Part shown: piece by piece, positions 31,207-39,920 of the stretch | Numbering within the stretch: the first letter of the stretch is position 1 | Layout: each line of letters opens with the position of its first letter | Assembly: GCF_018613715.1 (NCBI RefSeq) | Contig: NZ_JAGGPT010000005.1 | Coordinates: 372,001-436,000, forward strand | From: Chryseobacterium sp. ISL-6 | GTDB lineage: Bacteria; Bacteroidota; Bacteroidia; Flavobacteriales; Weeksellaceae | Length of the DNA stretch: 64,000 bases | Direction: 5' to 3' | The notes under the pieces: model-generated | Seen by the model: the letters and a program-made list of their open reading frames with translations, nothing else | Database searches by the model: none | What the model was told of the DNA's origin: nothing | Position numbers and translations under genes: made by a program

Positions 31207-31620
31207 TTTTGGATGTTCTCTTAAAAAACATTTGCCATGGAAAAGTCTGAGGTTTTTCAGTTGTTTAATCAGCAGTTTGAAAAAGCTTGTAAGAAAAGAT
31301 ATTTTCTGAGAATAAAATTCAGTTGAGGAATAACGACGATTGAATGCATTTTCTAAAAAGGAAGTTTTTGCGTGAGCGATGGTAGTGGATATCCTTTTTT
31401 GTTTTACAAAAAAGATAGAAGTGAACGTAGCGACCCAAGCTGTTGTCTTTGCAATGGCAAGGGGCACGCCCAAGATCTGAATGATTGGAAAATAATTTTG
31501 AAACGCCTGTTCTTAAACGGATGAAATTTTTCGAAATACTTTGCTTCCGCCATTTTTGGAAGAGAGATCCTCAGTTTTTTCCTTTTGTTAAAAATTAATA
31601 ACCTTTAAAATATAAATAAG
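31207..31620 (+). other. Region between the second tRNA-like group and slipin
   Basis: No confident gene. A 29-codon frame at 31237-31326 (MEKSEVFQLFNQQFEKACKK...) looks protein-like but has no support. A long hairpin (TATC.TTTTTTGT against ACAAAAAAGATA, about 31398-31425) sits in a GC-richer block, and TACTTTGC at 31537-31544 could be the -7 box for slipin. Confidence 0.35.
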
Positions 31621-32718
31621 ATGATAAAAAATGTACAAATTGAAGCATACCAAGTAGGTTTGGTATTTAAAAACCGAAACCTGATTGAAATCCTGAAAGA
31701 AGGTAATCACTGGGTTTTTGGTGGTAAATTTGTGGAAATCTATGAAATGAAGACGTTGTTGAAAGCTAATGACGATTTGATTCTTTTATTGAAAAATGAA
31801 GAGTTAAATGCGATGTTGGAAATCGTGGAGGTGAAAGATGGTGAACTTGTATTGGTTTATGAGAACGGAATCTTTAAAGAGGTACTTCATGTTGGTCAAT
31901 ATGTCATTTGGAAGGGTGTGATGAACAGAGAATTTCTAAAAGCTGACTTGACGAAAGTTGATATTACAGAAAAGATTTCCAAAACCATTCTGGAAAATGC
32001 AAAATTGAAAAACCTTACCAGAAAATTTGTGGTGACTAATCAGCATAAAGGTTTGTTAATCATCGATGGTAAGCTAACGAAAGTGCTGGATGCAGGAACT
32101 TATTATTTTTGGGTGAATGAAATTTCCGTTGAAGTAAAAAGTGTAGATACTCGTATGCAGCAAATGGAAATTGCCGGCCAGGAGCTTTTAACGAAAGATA
32201 AAGCGATGCTTCGTATCAATTTTTATGTTCGTTATCAAGTGGAAAATATCGTGAAAGCATTGATGGATAATAAAGAGTATGATAAACAATTGTATATACT
32301 GATGCAGTTGGCTCTTCGCGAGTTTGTGGGTGCTTTGACACTAGATGAATTGCTGTTGAAAAAGGATTCTGTAGGAAAAGAAATTCTGGAGAATCTTGGA
32401 CATAAAGCCAACGATCTTGGATTGAAGGCTACAGATGCTGGAATCCGGGATGTGATCCTAACAGGAGAAATGAAGGAAATCATGAATCAGGTTTTGATTG
32501 CAGAGAAAAAAGCTCAGGCCAACAGCATCATGCGTCGTGAAGAAACAGCTTCTACAAGAAGTTTGCTGAACACAGCGAAACTAATGGAGGAAAATGAAGT
32601 CTTGTGGAAGTTGAAAGAAATGGAATTTATGGAGAAGATTGCAGATAAGATTGGAGATATTACCGTTTCCGGAAACAGTAATATTGTTTCTCAGCTAAAA
32701 GAGATTTTTGCAAAATAA
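31621..32718 (+). CDS. slipin family (SPFH/Band 7) protein
   Basis: A 365-aa SPFH protein. Residues 1-120 form an unusual N-terminal region with short beta-rich repeats (FKNRNLIEILKEGNHWVFGG, VYENGIFKEVLHVGQYVIWK, and again IDGKLTKVLDAGTYYFW). The Band 7 core follows from about 130 (VEVKSVDTRMQQMEIAGQEL, LTKDKAMLRINFYVRYQVEN), then a helical C-terminus (GEMKEIMNQVLIAEKKAQAN). No N-terminal membrane helix is present. Slipins recur in predicted bacterial RNA-repair operons, where they may scaffold repair enzymes. The ATG follows 414 bp of largely noncoding DNA. Confidence 0.85.
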   Translation: MIKNVQIEAYQVGLVFKNRNLIEILKEGNHWVFGGKFVEIYEMKTLLKANDDLILLLKNEELNAMLEIVEVKDGELVLVYENGIFKEVLHVGQYVIWKGVMNREFLKADLTKVDITEKISKTILENAKLKNLTRKFVVTNQHKGLLIIDGKLTKVLDAGTYYFWVNEISVEVKSVDTRMQQMEIAGQELLTKDKAMLRINFYVRYQVENIVKALMDNKEYDKQLYILMQLALREFVGALTLDELLLKKDSVGKEILENLGHKANDLGLKATDAGIRDVILTGEMKEIMNQVLIAEKKAQANSIMRREETASTRSLLNTAKLMEENEVLWKLKEMEFMEKIADKIGDITVSGNSNIVSQLKEIFAK

Positions 32719-32740
32719 AACTAATAACTATTACTATAGA

Positions 32741-32771
32741 AATGGGCTTCTGTGAAAACAGAAGCTCATTT
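32741..32771. terminator. Hairpin between slipin and the VOC gene
   Basis: AATGGGCTTCTGT pairs with ACAGAAGCTCATT (loop GAAA). It lies after the slipin stop and overlaps the stop codon of the convergent VOC gene, so it can serve both. Confidence 0.65.
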
Positions 32772-33221
32772 CGCATTCATATAATTTAACCAGTCTTCAT
32801 AAGATATTACACCCAATTCAGGTCGGCCTTCACCATCGAGAATAGAGATGAATTCCAAACTATTTCCATCCGGATCATTAAAATAAATGGCTAAAGCTGG
32901 CATCCATGCAAAGACCATCGGCTTATCCATCCCATTTTTCAGAAAGTTGTAAGGTTTTAGGTTTCTTGTTTTTAAATAATCAACCGAATAATTCAGAATA
33001 TCTTCTTTATCGCTCGAAAAAGCAAAATGCCTGGGTTGTAAATTTTCTTTTTGTTCCCATAGGCCGAGCATAAACTCTTTTCCTTCACCAACCCATAAAA
33101 ATACAATCGGTCGGGTTTCATCTCTATGTGCTAGTTTTAGTCCTAAAACTTCAGTATAAAATTGAATAGCATTTTCTAAATTACTTACCTGAATATGTGT
33201 TTCATATAATCCTTTGATCAT
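32766..33221 (-). CDS. VOC (glyoxalase/dioxygenase superfamily) protein
   Basis: A 151-aa protein starting at 33221 (MIKGLYETHIQVSNLENAIQ); the longer frame adds an unlikely hydrophobic N-terminus. The vicinal-oxygen-chelate pattern is clear: an ETHIQVSN ligand His, FYTEVLGLKLAHRDE, LQPRHFAFSS with the second His, and IYFNDPDGNSLEFISIL with Glu. Substrate unknown; members include glyoxalases, fosfomycin-resistance-like proteins and dioxygenases. Confidence 0.82.
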   Translation of the reverse strand: MIKGLYETHIQVSNLENAIQFYTEVLGLKLAHRDETRPIVFLWVGEGKEFMLGLWEQKENLQPRHFAFSSDKEDILNYSVDYLKTRNLKPYNFLKNGMDKPMVFAWMPALAIYFNDPDGNSLEFISILDGEGRPELGVISYEDWLNYMNAK

Positions 33222-33350
33222 AATTGTCGTATTAAATGTTATAAGTAATAACAAAAGTATAAATCAATTCCTCAAAAATGATATTTCACCAATTCCTTTA
33301 TAAAAAAAGAGTGATAGATATTATAACTTAAAAAATTTAGAATGTCGAAT

Positions 33351-33383
33351 AAAAAAGCCGATAAATATTTATTTACCGGCTTA
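33351..33383 (-). terminator. Terminator of the small HTH gene pair
   Basis: On the minus strand AAGCCGGTAAATA pairs with TATTTATCGGCTT (one mismatch), followed by a T run. Confidence 0.8.
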
Positions 33384-33387
33384 TACT

Positions 33388-33714
33388 TTAATTGAGTTCT
33401 TCTTCAAAATTCTTTTTCCACTTCGCAATAGTGGTTCTGCTGATCTTATACTTCTTTGACATATAACTTGTAGAAAAACCATGCTTTCTCTGATATTGCA
33501 ATAGCTTCAGCATTGTTTTCTTATCGTATGTTTTTAGTTTCTGGTTGTTTTTTGCACTTTCTTTTGATTGTTCAAAAAGCCTTTCATTAAGTTTTAGAAC
33601 ATCATCTGAAGTATTAAGTCTTTTGAGTAATTCTTTAATTTTCGGTTCTTCTAATTTATCAGGATGTTCAAGTCTGAGCATGTCATGATAAATTTTGCTG
33701 TAATTTGGTCGCAT
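33388..33714 (-). CDS. small helix-turn-helix (transposase-like) protein
   Basis: A 108-aa basic protein. The C-terminal half carries a helix-turn-helix of the transposase/Hin type (KYKISRTTIAKWKKNFEEE), preceded by a charged helical region (LKTYDKKTMLKLLQYQRKHG). No catalytic DDE residues are present, so it is not a transposase by itself. It starts 6 bp after the next gene's stop and probably forms a two-gene unit with it. The pair marks the right edge of the RNA-related island. Confidence 0.7.
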   Translation of the reverse strand: MRPNYSKIYHDMLRLEHPDKLEEPKIKELLKRLNTSDDVLKLNERLFEQSKESAKNNQKLKTYDKKTMLKLLQYQRKHGFSTSYMSKKYKISRTTIAKWKKNFEEELN

Positions 33715-33720
33715 TATATC

Positions 33721-34149
33721 TTATTTATTTGGGGTGTCTATTTTCTGGAGCCAACGATGAAGCGTACTTTTTGGAATGGAATATTCTTTTATTACGTCAT
33801 TCAAGCTCATCTCTCCGGACTGAATTCTTTTGATAATAAATTCTTTGATTTCCTGAGTGTAGATATTCTTTCTGAAATAAGGTATTTTTTCGGATTTTTC
33901 GGTGTTCTTATTTACTGCTGCTGGTGGAGCGTATAGAATAAGGTGAGAACTATACAGTCTGAAAAAGTCATACTCTAATAATTTACTGCATCTTAACAGA
34001 ACTTCTGTGTCGATCGATCTGCTATTTAGCATGTTTTCAACAAACTCTTCATCTTTGTTTAGGAAGTTACAAATCCTTTCTATTGTAATTCCTTTGTCTT
34101 CAACTCGCTCTTTTATGAATTGTCCTATATGTATTTCTTTGTATAACAT
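33721..34149 (-). CDS. helix-turn-helix protein of the Chryseobacterium 'transposase-like' family
   Basis: A 142-aa protein. The N-terminal part (HIGQFIKERVEDKGITIERI, FLNKDEEFVENMLNSRSIDT, LLRCSKLLEYDFFRLYSSHL) looks like a Cro/XRE-type DNA-binding region. The C-terminal part (KEFIIKRIQSGEMSLNDVIK, EYSIPKSTLHRWLQK) is a second HTH. Similar proteins recur in Chryseobacterium, often annotated as transposase, but no catalytic domain is present here. A regulator or a remnant of a mobile element are both possible. Confidence 0.7.
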   Translation of the reverse strand: MLYKEIHIGQFIKERVEDKGITIERICNFLNKDEEFVENMLNSRSIDTEVLLRCSKLLEYDFFRLYSSHLILYAPPAAVNKNTEKSEKIPYFRKNIYTQEIKEFIIKRIQSGEMSLNDVIKEYSIPKSTLHRWLQKIDTPNK

Positions 34150-34771
34150 TTATAAGATAAATATTTATATTAATAATATGTGTAAGTAAATAGTGTGTTA
34201 CAATTTTTATTGGTATTCTGAAATAGATAATGATAATAGAATATGATATGAAATATGTAATCAGATGCTGTTGAGCTATAATGATGGTAAAATGCAAAAT
34301 TTGTAAAATCTTTTACATTACTATTTGCTGGCTTTTGAGTATTTAAAGAATTAATTGAGTATCCTTCCAACTTCCATCGATGCTTTTAGCGATTATTTAT
34401 TTTTCATTTCGTCTAATAAAATACTATAAATATCAGATTTTACGACTGTAGTAGTAATAATACATTATCTAAAGCGCTTTCATGTAATTTCTCTTTATTT
34501 TGTTCTACTGATAGATTACTTTTTTATATTAAAGTTAAATTAGTAAAATCTTATTTTAATTTAAAGATATATAAGAAATAATCAACTTATTGGTTCCCAA
34601 ATATAGAGAAAATAGAAATTGAAGCAAAAGATATAGTAATAAATAATGTTAAAAAATGGTTTTAACGAAAAAATTAGGGTGTTAAATTTTTATATTTTTA
34701 ACAATATAAATTTATATATGAATTATTACGAATAATGCTTATTCGTTTATGCTATTTTGAAAATTCGATTA
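34150..34771. other. AT-rich intergenic region
   Basis: About 620 bp of very AT-rich DNA with no gene I can support. It separates the small HTH pair (-) from the SulP gene (+). Short frames here have no codon-usage or homology support. Confidence 0.5.
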
Positions 34772-34802
34772 TTGTATATAATGTTTCAAGTATTTACCTT
34801 TG
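34772..34802 (+). promoter_or_regulatory. Promoter of the SulP gene
   Basis: TTG at 34772-34774, a 20-nt spacer and TACCTTTG at 34795-34802, a full consensus. The ATG at 34812 leaves a leader of only about 6 nt, and the TTG frame start at 34800 falls inside the box and is rejected. Confidence 0.65.
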
Positions 34803-34811
34803 TCCACAGTT

Positions 34812-36350
34812 ATGAGTACATATATAAAGATCTTCGATTTTTCTAAAAAGGTAAACTATAAAAATGAATTACTTGCAGGGTTTACAGTTGCAATGACTAT
34901 GATTCCTGAATCTCTTTCATTTGCTATTTTAGCGGGACTTTCTCCGTTAACGGGTTTGTATGCAGCCTTTTTAATGGGGTTGATAACGGCTGTTTTCGGT
35001 GGTAGACCAGGAATGGTTTCTGGTGGAGCGGGTGCTACTGTTGTTGTCTTGATCGCATTAGCTAAATCTCATGGTGTTGAATATCTGTTTGCTACTGTTA
35101 TACTGGCCGGGGTTTTTCAAATGCTTGTGGGTATCTTTAAATTAGGAAAGTTCGTTCGGTTGATCCCACAGCCTGTCATGTATGGTTTTTTGAATGGTTT
35201 GGCTGTTATTATTTTTATGGCTCAAGTCGAGCAATTTAAATTTGTGGACAGCAATGGTGTCGTTCAGTGGCTACAGGGGACTTCTTTATATATTATGGCA
35301 GGGCTTACCATTTTTACCATAGCTATTGTTTATTTTTTACCAAAAATCACTAAAGTTGTTCCAGCTTCATTAGTCGCTATTTTAATGGTCTTCGGAATTG
35401 TTTTAGGGTTTAATATTAACACAAAAACAGTTGCCGATATTGCTCATATTAGCGGAAGCCTTCCTTCTTTTCATATTCCCCATATCCCATTTTCCCTGGA
35501 AACACTGAATGTTATTTTCCCATATGCTTTGATCATGGCAGGCGTTGGCCTTATAGAATCTCTCCTCACATTGTCTATGGTGGATGAAATTACCAATTCT
35601 AAAGGAAATGCCAATCGTGAATCTGTGGCTCAGGGAATAGCAAATATTACCAACGGCTTCTTTGGCGGGATGGGTGGCTGTGCAATGGTGGCACAGACCT
35701 TAGTCAATCTTAATGCCGGATCAAGGGCGAGGCTATCGGGGATCATTGCATCCCTTACTATTTTAATTATTATCTTATTTGGAGCTCCATTTATTGAAAA
35801 GATACCAATGGCAGCATTGGTTGGGGTAATGATGATGGTGGCGATAAGTACTTTCCAATGGGTTTCTATAAGGATTGTCAATAAAATGCCAAAGTCCGAT
35901 ATATTTGTTGGGGTAGTAGTTGCTTTAATAACAATTGTATTGCATAATCTGGCTCTTGCAGTTTTAGTAGGGGTTGTAATTGCTGCTCTCGTGTTTGCTT
36001 GGGATAATGCAAAAAGAATCAGAGCTAGAAAATATATTGACGAAGATGGAGCAAAGCACTATGAAATATTTGGACCCTTATTTTTTGGTTCTGTAACGGC
36101 CTTCACAGATAAATTTGATCCTGCTGGTGATCCTAATGATGTAATTGTTGATTTTAAAGAAAGCAGAATTGTTGATATGAGCGCCATTGATGCTCTGGAT
36201 AAATTATCGAAACGTTACCATGATCTTAATAAAACACTGCATCTGCGTCATTTAAGTGAGGATTGTAGAAAGGTATTGAAACATGCAGAAGCAGTCATTG
36301 ATGTTAATATTGAGGATGATCCTACTTATAAAGTGATGCCTGAAAGATAA
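34812..36350 (+). CDS. SulP family inorganic anion transporter
   Basis: A 512-aa inner-membrane transporter starting at 34812 (MSTYIKIFDFSKKVNYKNEL). Residues 20-395 hold the transmembrane core, with the SulP signature GFTVAMTMIPESLSFAILAG and LTGLYAAFLMGLITAVFGGR. A cytoplasmic STAS domain ends the protein (DVIVDFKESRIVDMSAIDAL). Substrates could be sulfate, bicarbonate or another anion; no sulfate-assimilation gene or carbonic anhydrase is adjacent to decide. Monocistronic, with its own promoter and terminator. Confidence 0.9.
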   Translation: MSTYIKIFDFSKKVNYKNELLAGFTVAMTMIPESLSFAILAGLSPLTGLYAAFLMGLITAVFGGRPGMVSGGAGATVVVLIALAKSHGVEYLFATVILAGVFQMLVGIFKLGKFVRLIPQPVMYGFLNGLAVIIFMAQVEQFKFVDSNGVVQWLQGTSLYIMAGLTIFTIAIVYFLPKITKVVPASLVAILMVFGIVLGFNINTKTVADIAHISGSLPSFHIPHIPFSLETLNVIFPYALIMAGVGLIESLLTLSMVDEITNSKGNANRESVAQGIANITNGFFGGMGGCAMVAQTLVNLNAGSRARLSGIIASLTILIIILFGAPFIEKIPMAALVGVMMMVAISTFQWVSIRIVNKMPKSDIFVGVVVALITIVLHNLALAVLVGVVIAALVFAWDNAKRIRARKYIDEDGAKHYEIFGPLFFGSVTAFTDKFDPAGDPNDVIVDFKESRIVDMSAIDALDKLSKRYHDLNKTLHLRHLSEDCRKVLKHAEAVIDVNIEDDPTYKVMPER

Positions 36351-36360
36351 AAATAACCAA

Positions 36361-36398
36361 ACAAGGACTGTGAAATATTTACAGTCCTTGTCTTTTTA
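36361..36398 (+). terminator. Terminator after the SulP gene
   Basis: ACAAGGACTGT pairs perfectly with ACAGTCCTTGT (11 bp, 9-nt loop), followed by CTTTTT. Confidence 0.88.
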
Positions 36399-36558
36399 GG
36401 TTATCAATAGGTTAACGATGAACATATTGTACTAATATATATGGACAGTATTTCATGTCAATTCAATTTTTTGTGGTTTAGTTTTCTCAATTTTTTCTTA
36501 ATTATTAGTGTTAAATCTTAAAAAGTTATAAAAAAACAGACATTAATTTTAAAAAAAT

Positions 36559-36566
36559 TATCTTTG
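36559..36566 (+). promoter_or_regulatory. -7 box (TATCTTTG) of the Ter operon
   Basis: TATCTTTG matches TAnnTTTG about 100 bp before the first gene. It is the only good box in the 320-bp gap 36351-36669. Confidence 0.45.
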
Positions 36567-36669
36567 GAAGGAATTGAATAATTCAGCTTAAAACTAACGA
36601 CAAAAACATGAAATTATATAAGCAATCTTTTTCAAGAGGAGCTTAATGTAAATTATAATTGGTACCATT

Positions 36670-37344
36670 TTGAAAGCAGATATCGACATCCATAACCACT
36701 ATCATTTTTCTTTTGATCTGTGGCTCACTTTAATAAAATCTCATCCCGAATTTAAAGCAAAAAGAGTTGAGCTGTTCTCCTCATTTTTCAATATCAACAG
36801 ACCCATAGAAGAGGTTGCAAAAACTGTAAAATACTATGATGATTTATGCAATACCATCAATGAGGTTATAGGTGGGAATGTGGATACTTTTGAAATCTAT
36901 TTGCTGATTTTAAATGCTTTAAATGTTGATATAAAAGAATTAAACAGGGATGATTTAAATAGATTTTACACTGAAAGTGAAGAATTATTTCTCGAATATA
37001 AACCAGTTATTATCTTCGAAAATGTACATCAATTTTTTAACGAAATTAAAAGTCAGGGAAAGACCATTAATATATTAAGTAATACGGGATTTATTAAAGG
37101 AAAAACACTCCGGAAATTTTTGATTGAAGAGAACCTTGATGAATTTATCGATTTCCATATTTATTCCGATGAAATTAATTGTTCAAAACCTAATCCGATC
37201 GTTTTTCAGGAAGTGAAAAATAAAATTAAAAATCAAGATTTAGAACTGCATCAGATTCTACACATAGGTGATAATCTGATCGCTGATTTTAATGGAGCAA
37301 AAAATTTTGGTTTCAATGCACACTTACTTAAATACTCAATATAA
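36670..37344 (+). CDS. HAD family hydrolase of the Ter cluster
   Basis: A 224-aa HAD hydrolase with a TTG start at 36670. The first HAD motif is written HFSFDLWLTLIKSHP: the usual DxDxT reads FDLWLT, so the first Asp is present and the second is Trp, which suggests a phosphatase with altered general acid. Motif II is INILSNTGFIKG, motif III is in SDEINCSKPNPIVF and motif IV in ILHIGDNLIADFNGAKNFG. HAD proteins of this kind accompany TerD-type stress clusters. One base separates it from the phosphoribosyltransferase. Confidence 0.8.
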   Translation: MKADIDIHNHYHFSFDLWLTLIKSHPEFKAKRVELFSSFFNINRPIEEVAKTVKYYDDLCNTINEVIGGNVDTFEIYLLILNALNVDIKELNRDDLNRFYTESEELFLEYKPVIIFENVHQFFNEIKSQGKTINILSNTGFIKGKTLRKFLIEENLDEFIDFHIYSDEINCSKPNPIVFQEVKNKIKNQDLELHQILHIGDNLIADFNGAKNFGFNAHLLKYSI

Positions 37345-37345
37345 C

Positions 37346-38170
37346 ATGAACAAGAGGTACAGTTTACACCATATCCATTCTGCAAAAGAGTTTACTTTTT
37401 CCCCTGCAGAATACAGTTATTTTAAGTATGGAGATAAATCTTATGCCGAAAAGTTTGCTAAGGAACTATTCGATGGGTTTATTTCTCATAACGAAGGACT
37501 TTTCAATGTCGATAAAGAGATTGTGATTTTACCAAGTCCTTATATGGCAATTCCTACAGCTTCTAATTTTTTGTGCTTCTACTTTAAAAAGTGCTTGGAT
37601 TTTTATCTGTTTCAGAGAGGAAAGAAATCAAGTATTCTCTCAAAGATAAACCGTAATCATACCTATACCACAGATTATGGAAATCTTAGTTTTGAAGATC
37701 GTAAAAATTTGATTGCCAATGATACTTATTATATCGATAAGGATTTTTTACGCGGAAAACTTTGTATTTTTATAGATGATATAAAAATTACAGGAAGTCA
37801 CGAACATACAGTGAACAAAATATTAGATGAATATGCTGTACAGGCGGATTTTATATTCTTATATTATGCTGAGTTGATGAATTTTGATATTGATCCGACT
37901 ATCGAAAATTACTTCAATTACTACGCTGTAAAAAATGTAGAGCACATTGTAGAGGTCATGATAAAGCCCAGTTTTCAGTTCAATACAAGAATTGTAAAAT
38001 ATATTTTAGGGTTAGAATCAAGTAATTTTGAATATCTTACGTCTAAAGTAAAAAAGGAACATATGGATGATCTGCTGGAATTAGCTATCAGCAACAATTA
38101 TCATTTAATAAAAGAATACGAAAATAACATAAACACTTTAACACAAACCGAATTATATTATGGCTATTAA
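37346..38170 (+). CDS. phosphoribosyltransferase-like protein of the Ter cluster
   Basis: A 274-aa protein starting at 37346 (MNKRYSLHHIHSAKEFTFSP), one base after the HAD stop. The PRPP-binding-like segment is KLCIFIDDIKITGSHEHTVN, and PSPYMAIPTASNFLC resembles the other loop. Phosphoribosyltransferase-like proteins are known components of Ter-associated gene sets, where they are proposed to make nucleotide-like metabolites. It overlaps terD by 11 bp. Confidence 0.75.
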   Translation: MNKRYSLHHIHSAKEFTFSPAEYSYFKYGDKSYAEKFAKELFDGFISHNEGLFNVDKEIVILPSPYMAIPTASNFLCFYFKKCLDFYLFQRGKKSSILSKINRNHTYTTDYGNLSFEDRKNLIANDTYYIDKDFLRGKLCIFIDDIKITGSHEHTVNKILDEYAVQADFIFLYYAELMNFDIDPTIENYFNYYAVKNVEHIVEVMIKPSFQFNTRIVKYILGLESSNFEYLTSKVKKEHMDDLLELAISNNYHLIKEYENNINTLTQTELYYGY

Positions 38171-38714
38171 CTTACAGAAAGGACAAAGAGAAAATATAAA
38201 TGCACCTAAATTCACAGTAGGTTTAGGATGGGATATCAATAATACATCTACGGGAGGTGCTTTCGATTTAGATGCTTCTTTATTTTTATTGGGAGAAAAC
38301 AAAAAATTAGTTTCAGATAATCACTTCATTTTTTATAACAATCTTGAGTCTCCGGATAAAGCAGTTATTCACACAGGTGATAATTTAACAGGAGATGGAG
38401 CAGGAGATGATGAGCAAATCAAGATTGATTTAACTAAAATTGATGATGCTGTAAAAGAAATTACAGTAGTTGTTACGATACATGAAGCAGAATCCAGAAA
38501 ACAAAACTTCGGACAGGTAAGAAATTCTTTCATTAGAATTTTCAATACAGATACGAATGAAGAAATCTTAAAATATGAATTAGATGAAGATTTCTCTATC
38601 GAAACAGCTGTTGAATTCGGAAGAATATACAACAGAAATGGAGAGTGGAAATTTGAAGCTGTAGGAAGTGGACAAAGAGATGGTCTTGAAAAATTTGTAT
38701 CAATCTATCAATAA
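38160..38714 (+). CDS. terD: TerD family protein, copy 1
   Basis: A 184-aa TerD/TerE-type protein. It starts MAINLQKGQRENINAPKFTV and shows GLGWDINNTSTGGAFDLDAS, GDNLTGDGAGDDEQIKIDL and GRIYNRNGEWKFEAVGSGQR, which contain the acidic calcium-binding residues of the family. TerD proteins are involved in tellurite, phage and stress resistance; the mechanism is still unclear. It overlaps the preceding gene, and telA starts 6 bp downstream. Confidence 0.9.
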   Translation: MAINLQKGQRENINAPKFTVGLGWDINNTSTGGAFDLDASLFLLGENKKLVSDNHFIFYNNLESPDKAVIHTGDNLTGDGAGDDEQIKIDLTKIDDAVKEITVVVTIHEAESRKQNFGQVRNSFIRIFNTDTNEEILKYELDEDFSIETAVEFGRIYNRNGEWKFEAVGSGQRDGLEKFVSIYQ

Positions 38715-38720
38715 TCTATT

Positions 38721-39881
38721 ATGGATAACCAATCAAATCAATCCAATGACCCAATTCAGCCGATTGAACCTCTTAAAACCTTTGAGCCCAATCAGCAGAG
38801 TCAACCAGCTCAGGGAGTACCTCCGGTTCTAGTTGATAGAGACGGAAATGTAAATCTAACCCAGATACAAGGTGCAGATCTTCAGAAATATGAAACTGCA
38901 GCTAATGCTATAGATGAGACCAATCCTGGTTCTATCGTGAATTTTGGTTCTGAACTTCAAAAAACTTTAGCTAATCAAAGTGATAGTTTTTTAAATAATG
39001 TAAGAAGATCAAATTCTGGCGAAGTAGGAGAGCTGATCAATAATTTATTGGTCGAACTTAATTATGTGGATGTTGATGAAATCAACGGTGGCAATAAAGT
39101 GAAAGGCTTTTTCAGTCGTTTGCCATTCATGAAAAAGATGATCACCCAGGTAGAAAACTTATTTGCGAAGTATGATAAGATCGTTAATAATATCGACCAG
39201 ATCTCGTATAAAGTAAATGCTGGAATCATTACTTCTACAAAAGATAATGCTGTATTACAGACTATTTTTGACAGTAACGTAAATTCTATCAAGCAAATTG
39301 AAGATCTTGTGATTGCTGGGAATTTAAGAATGGAAAGAGCATCGGGAGAACTTGCAGAAATGGAGGCTAATGTTCAGAATTATGCCGATTATCAAATTGC
39401 TGATAAAAGAGATTTTATCAACAGATTAGACAGAAGATTAGCTGATCTTAAAGTAGTACGTTTGATCATGATGCAGTCTCTTCCACAGATCAGACTGGTT
39501 CAAAACAATAACGTTTCTATTGCTGAGAAAGCACAGACTATCCTTACAACGACTTTGCCAGTATGGAAAAACCAACTTTCCTTAGCTGTTGCAATGCACA
39601 GACAACAGCAGAATATTGAAATTCAGCAGAAAGTATCTTCTACGACAGAAGAGATACTTAGAAAAAATGCAGAGCGCCTGGGTCAGAATTCAAGAAATGT
39701 TGCTAAAGCTAATGAGCAGACCATTGTTTCTGCTGAAACACTGAAAGAAACAACAGCAATGTTGATCAATACATTGAATGAAGTGAAGCAGATCCAAAAA
39801 CAAGGTACCGAAAACAGAAGAAAACTGGATCAGGATCTACAGACATTAGAAAGCGAATTGAAAGCAAATATTAGAGGTTAA
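38721..39881 (+). CDS. telA: toxic anion resistance protein (TelA family)
   Basis: A 386-aa soluble coiled-coil protein of the TelA/KlaA family. The first ~50 residues are Gln/Pro-rich and probably disordered. VKGFFSRLPFMKKMITQVEN, VLQTIFDSNVNSIKQIEDLV, and QIRLVQNNNVSIAEKAQTIL with TTTLPVWKNQLSLAVAMHRQ are the conserved blocks. TelA associates with Ter proteins and contributes to tellurite and cell-envelope stress resistance. It follows terD by 6 bp. Confidence 0.88.
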   Translation: MDNQSNQSNDPIQPIEPLKTFEPNQQSQPAQGVPPVLVDRDGNVNLTQIQGADLQKYETAANAIDETNPGSIVNFGSELQKTLANQSDSFLNNVRRSNSGEVGELINNLLVELNYVDVDEINGGNKVKGFFSRLPFMKKMITQVENLFAKYDKIVNNIDQISYKVNAGIITSTKDNAVLQTIFDSNVNSIKQIEDLVIAGNLRMERASGELAEMEANVQNYADYQIADKRDFINRLDRRLADLKVVRLIMMQSLPQIRLVQNNNVSIAEKAQTILTTTLPVWKNQLSLAVAMHRQQQNIEIQQKVSSTTEEILRKNAERLGQNSRNVAKANEQTIVSAETLKETTAMLINTLNEVKQIQKQGTENRRKLDQDLQTLESELKANIRG

Positions 39882-39920
39882 TAATACGATATACCGGTGG
39901 ATGATGAAGCAGTAATCATA

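Noticed and set aside
31192..31473. Minus-strand frame of 93 codons before slipin
   Set aside because: It crosses the end of the tRNA-Leu-like RNA and the long hairpin and has no promoter or family features.
26504..32718. RtcB-type RNA ligase within the island
   Set aside because: I looked for RtcB, Rtc A, Pnkp/Hen1 or T4 Rnl-like motifs among the translations and found none.
33388..34149. Complete insertion sequence
   Set aside because: The two small HTH proteins lack a DDE or HUH catalytic domain, and I see no flanking inverted repeats or target duplication.
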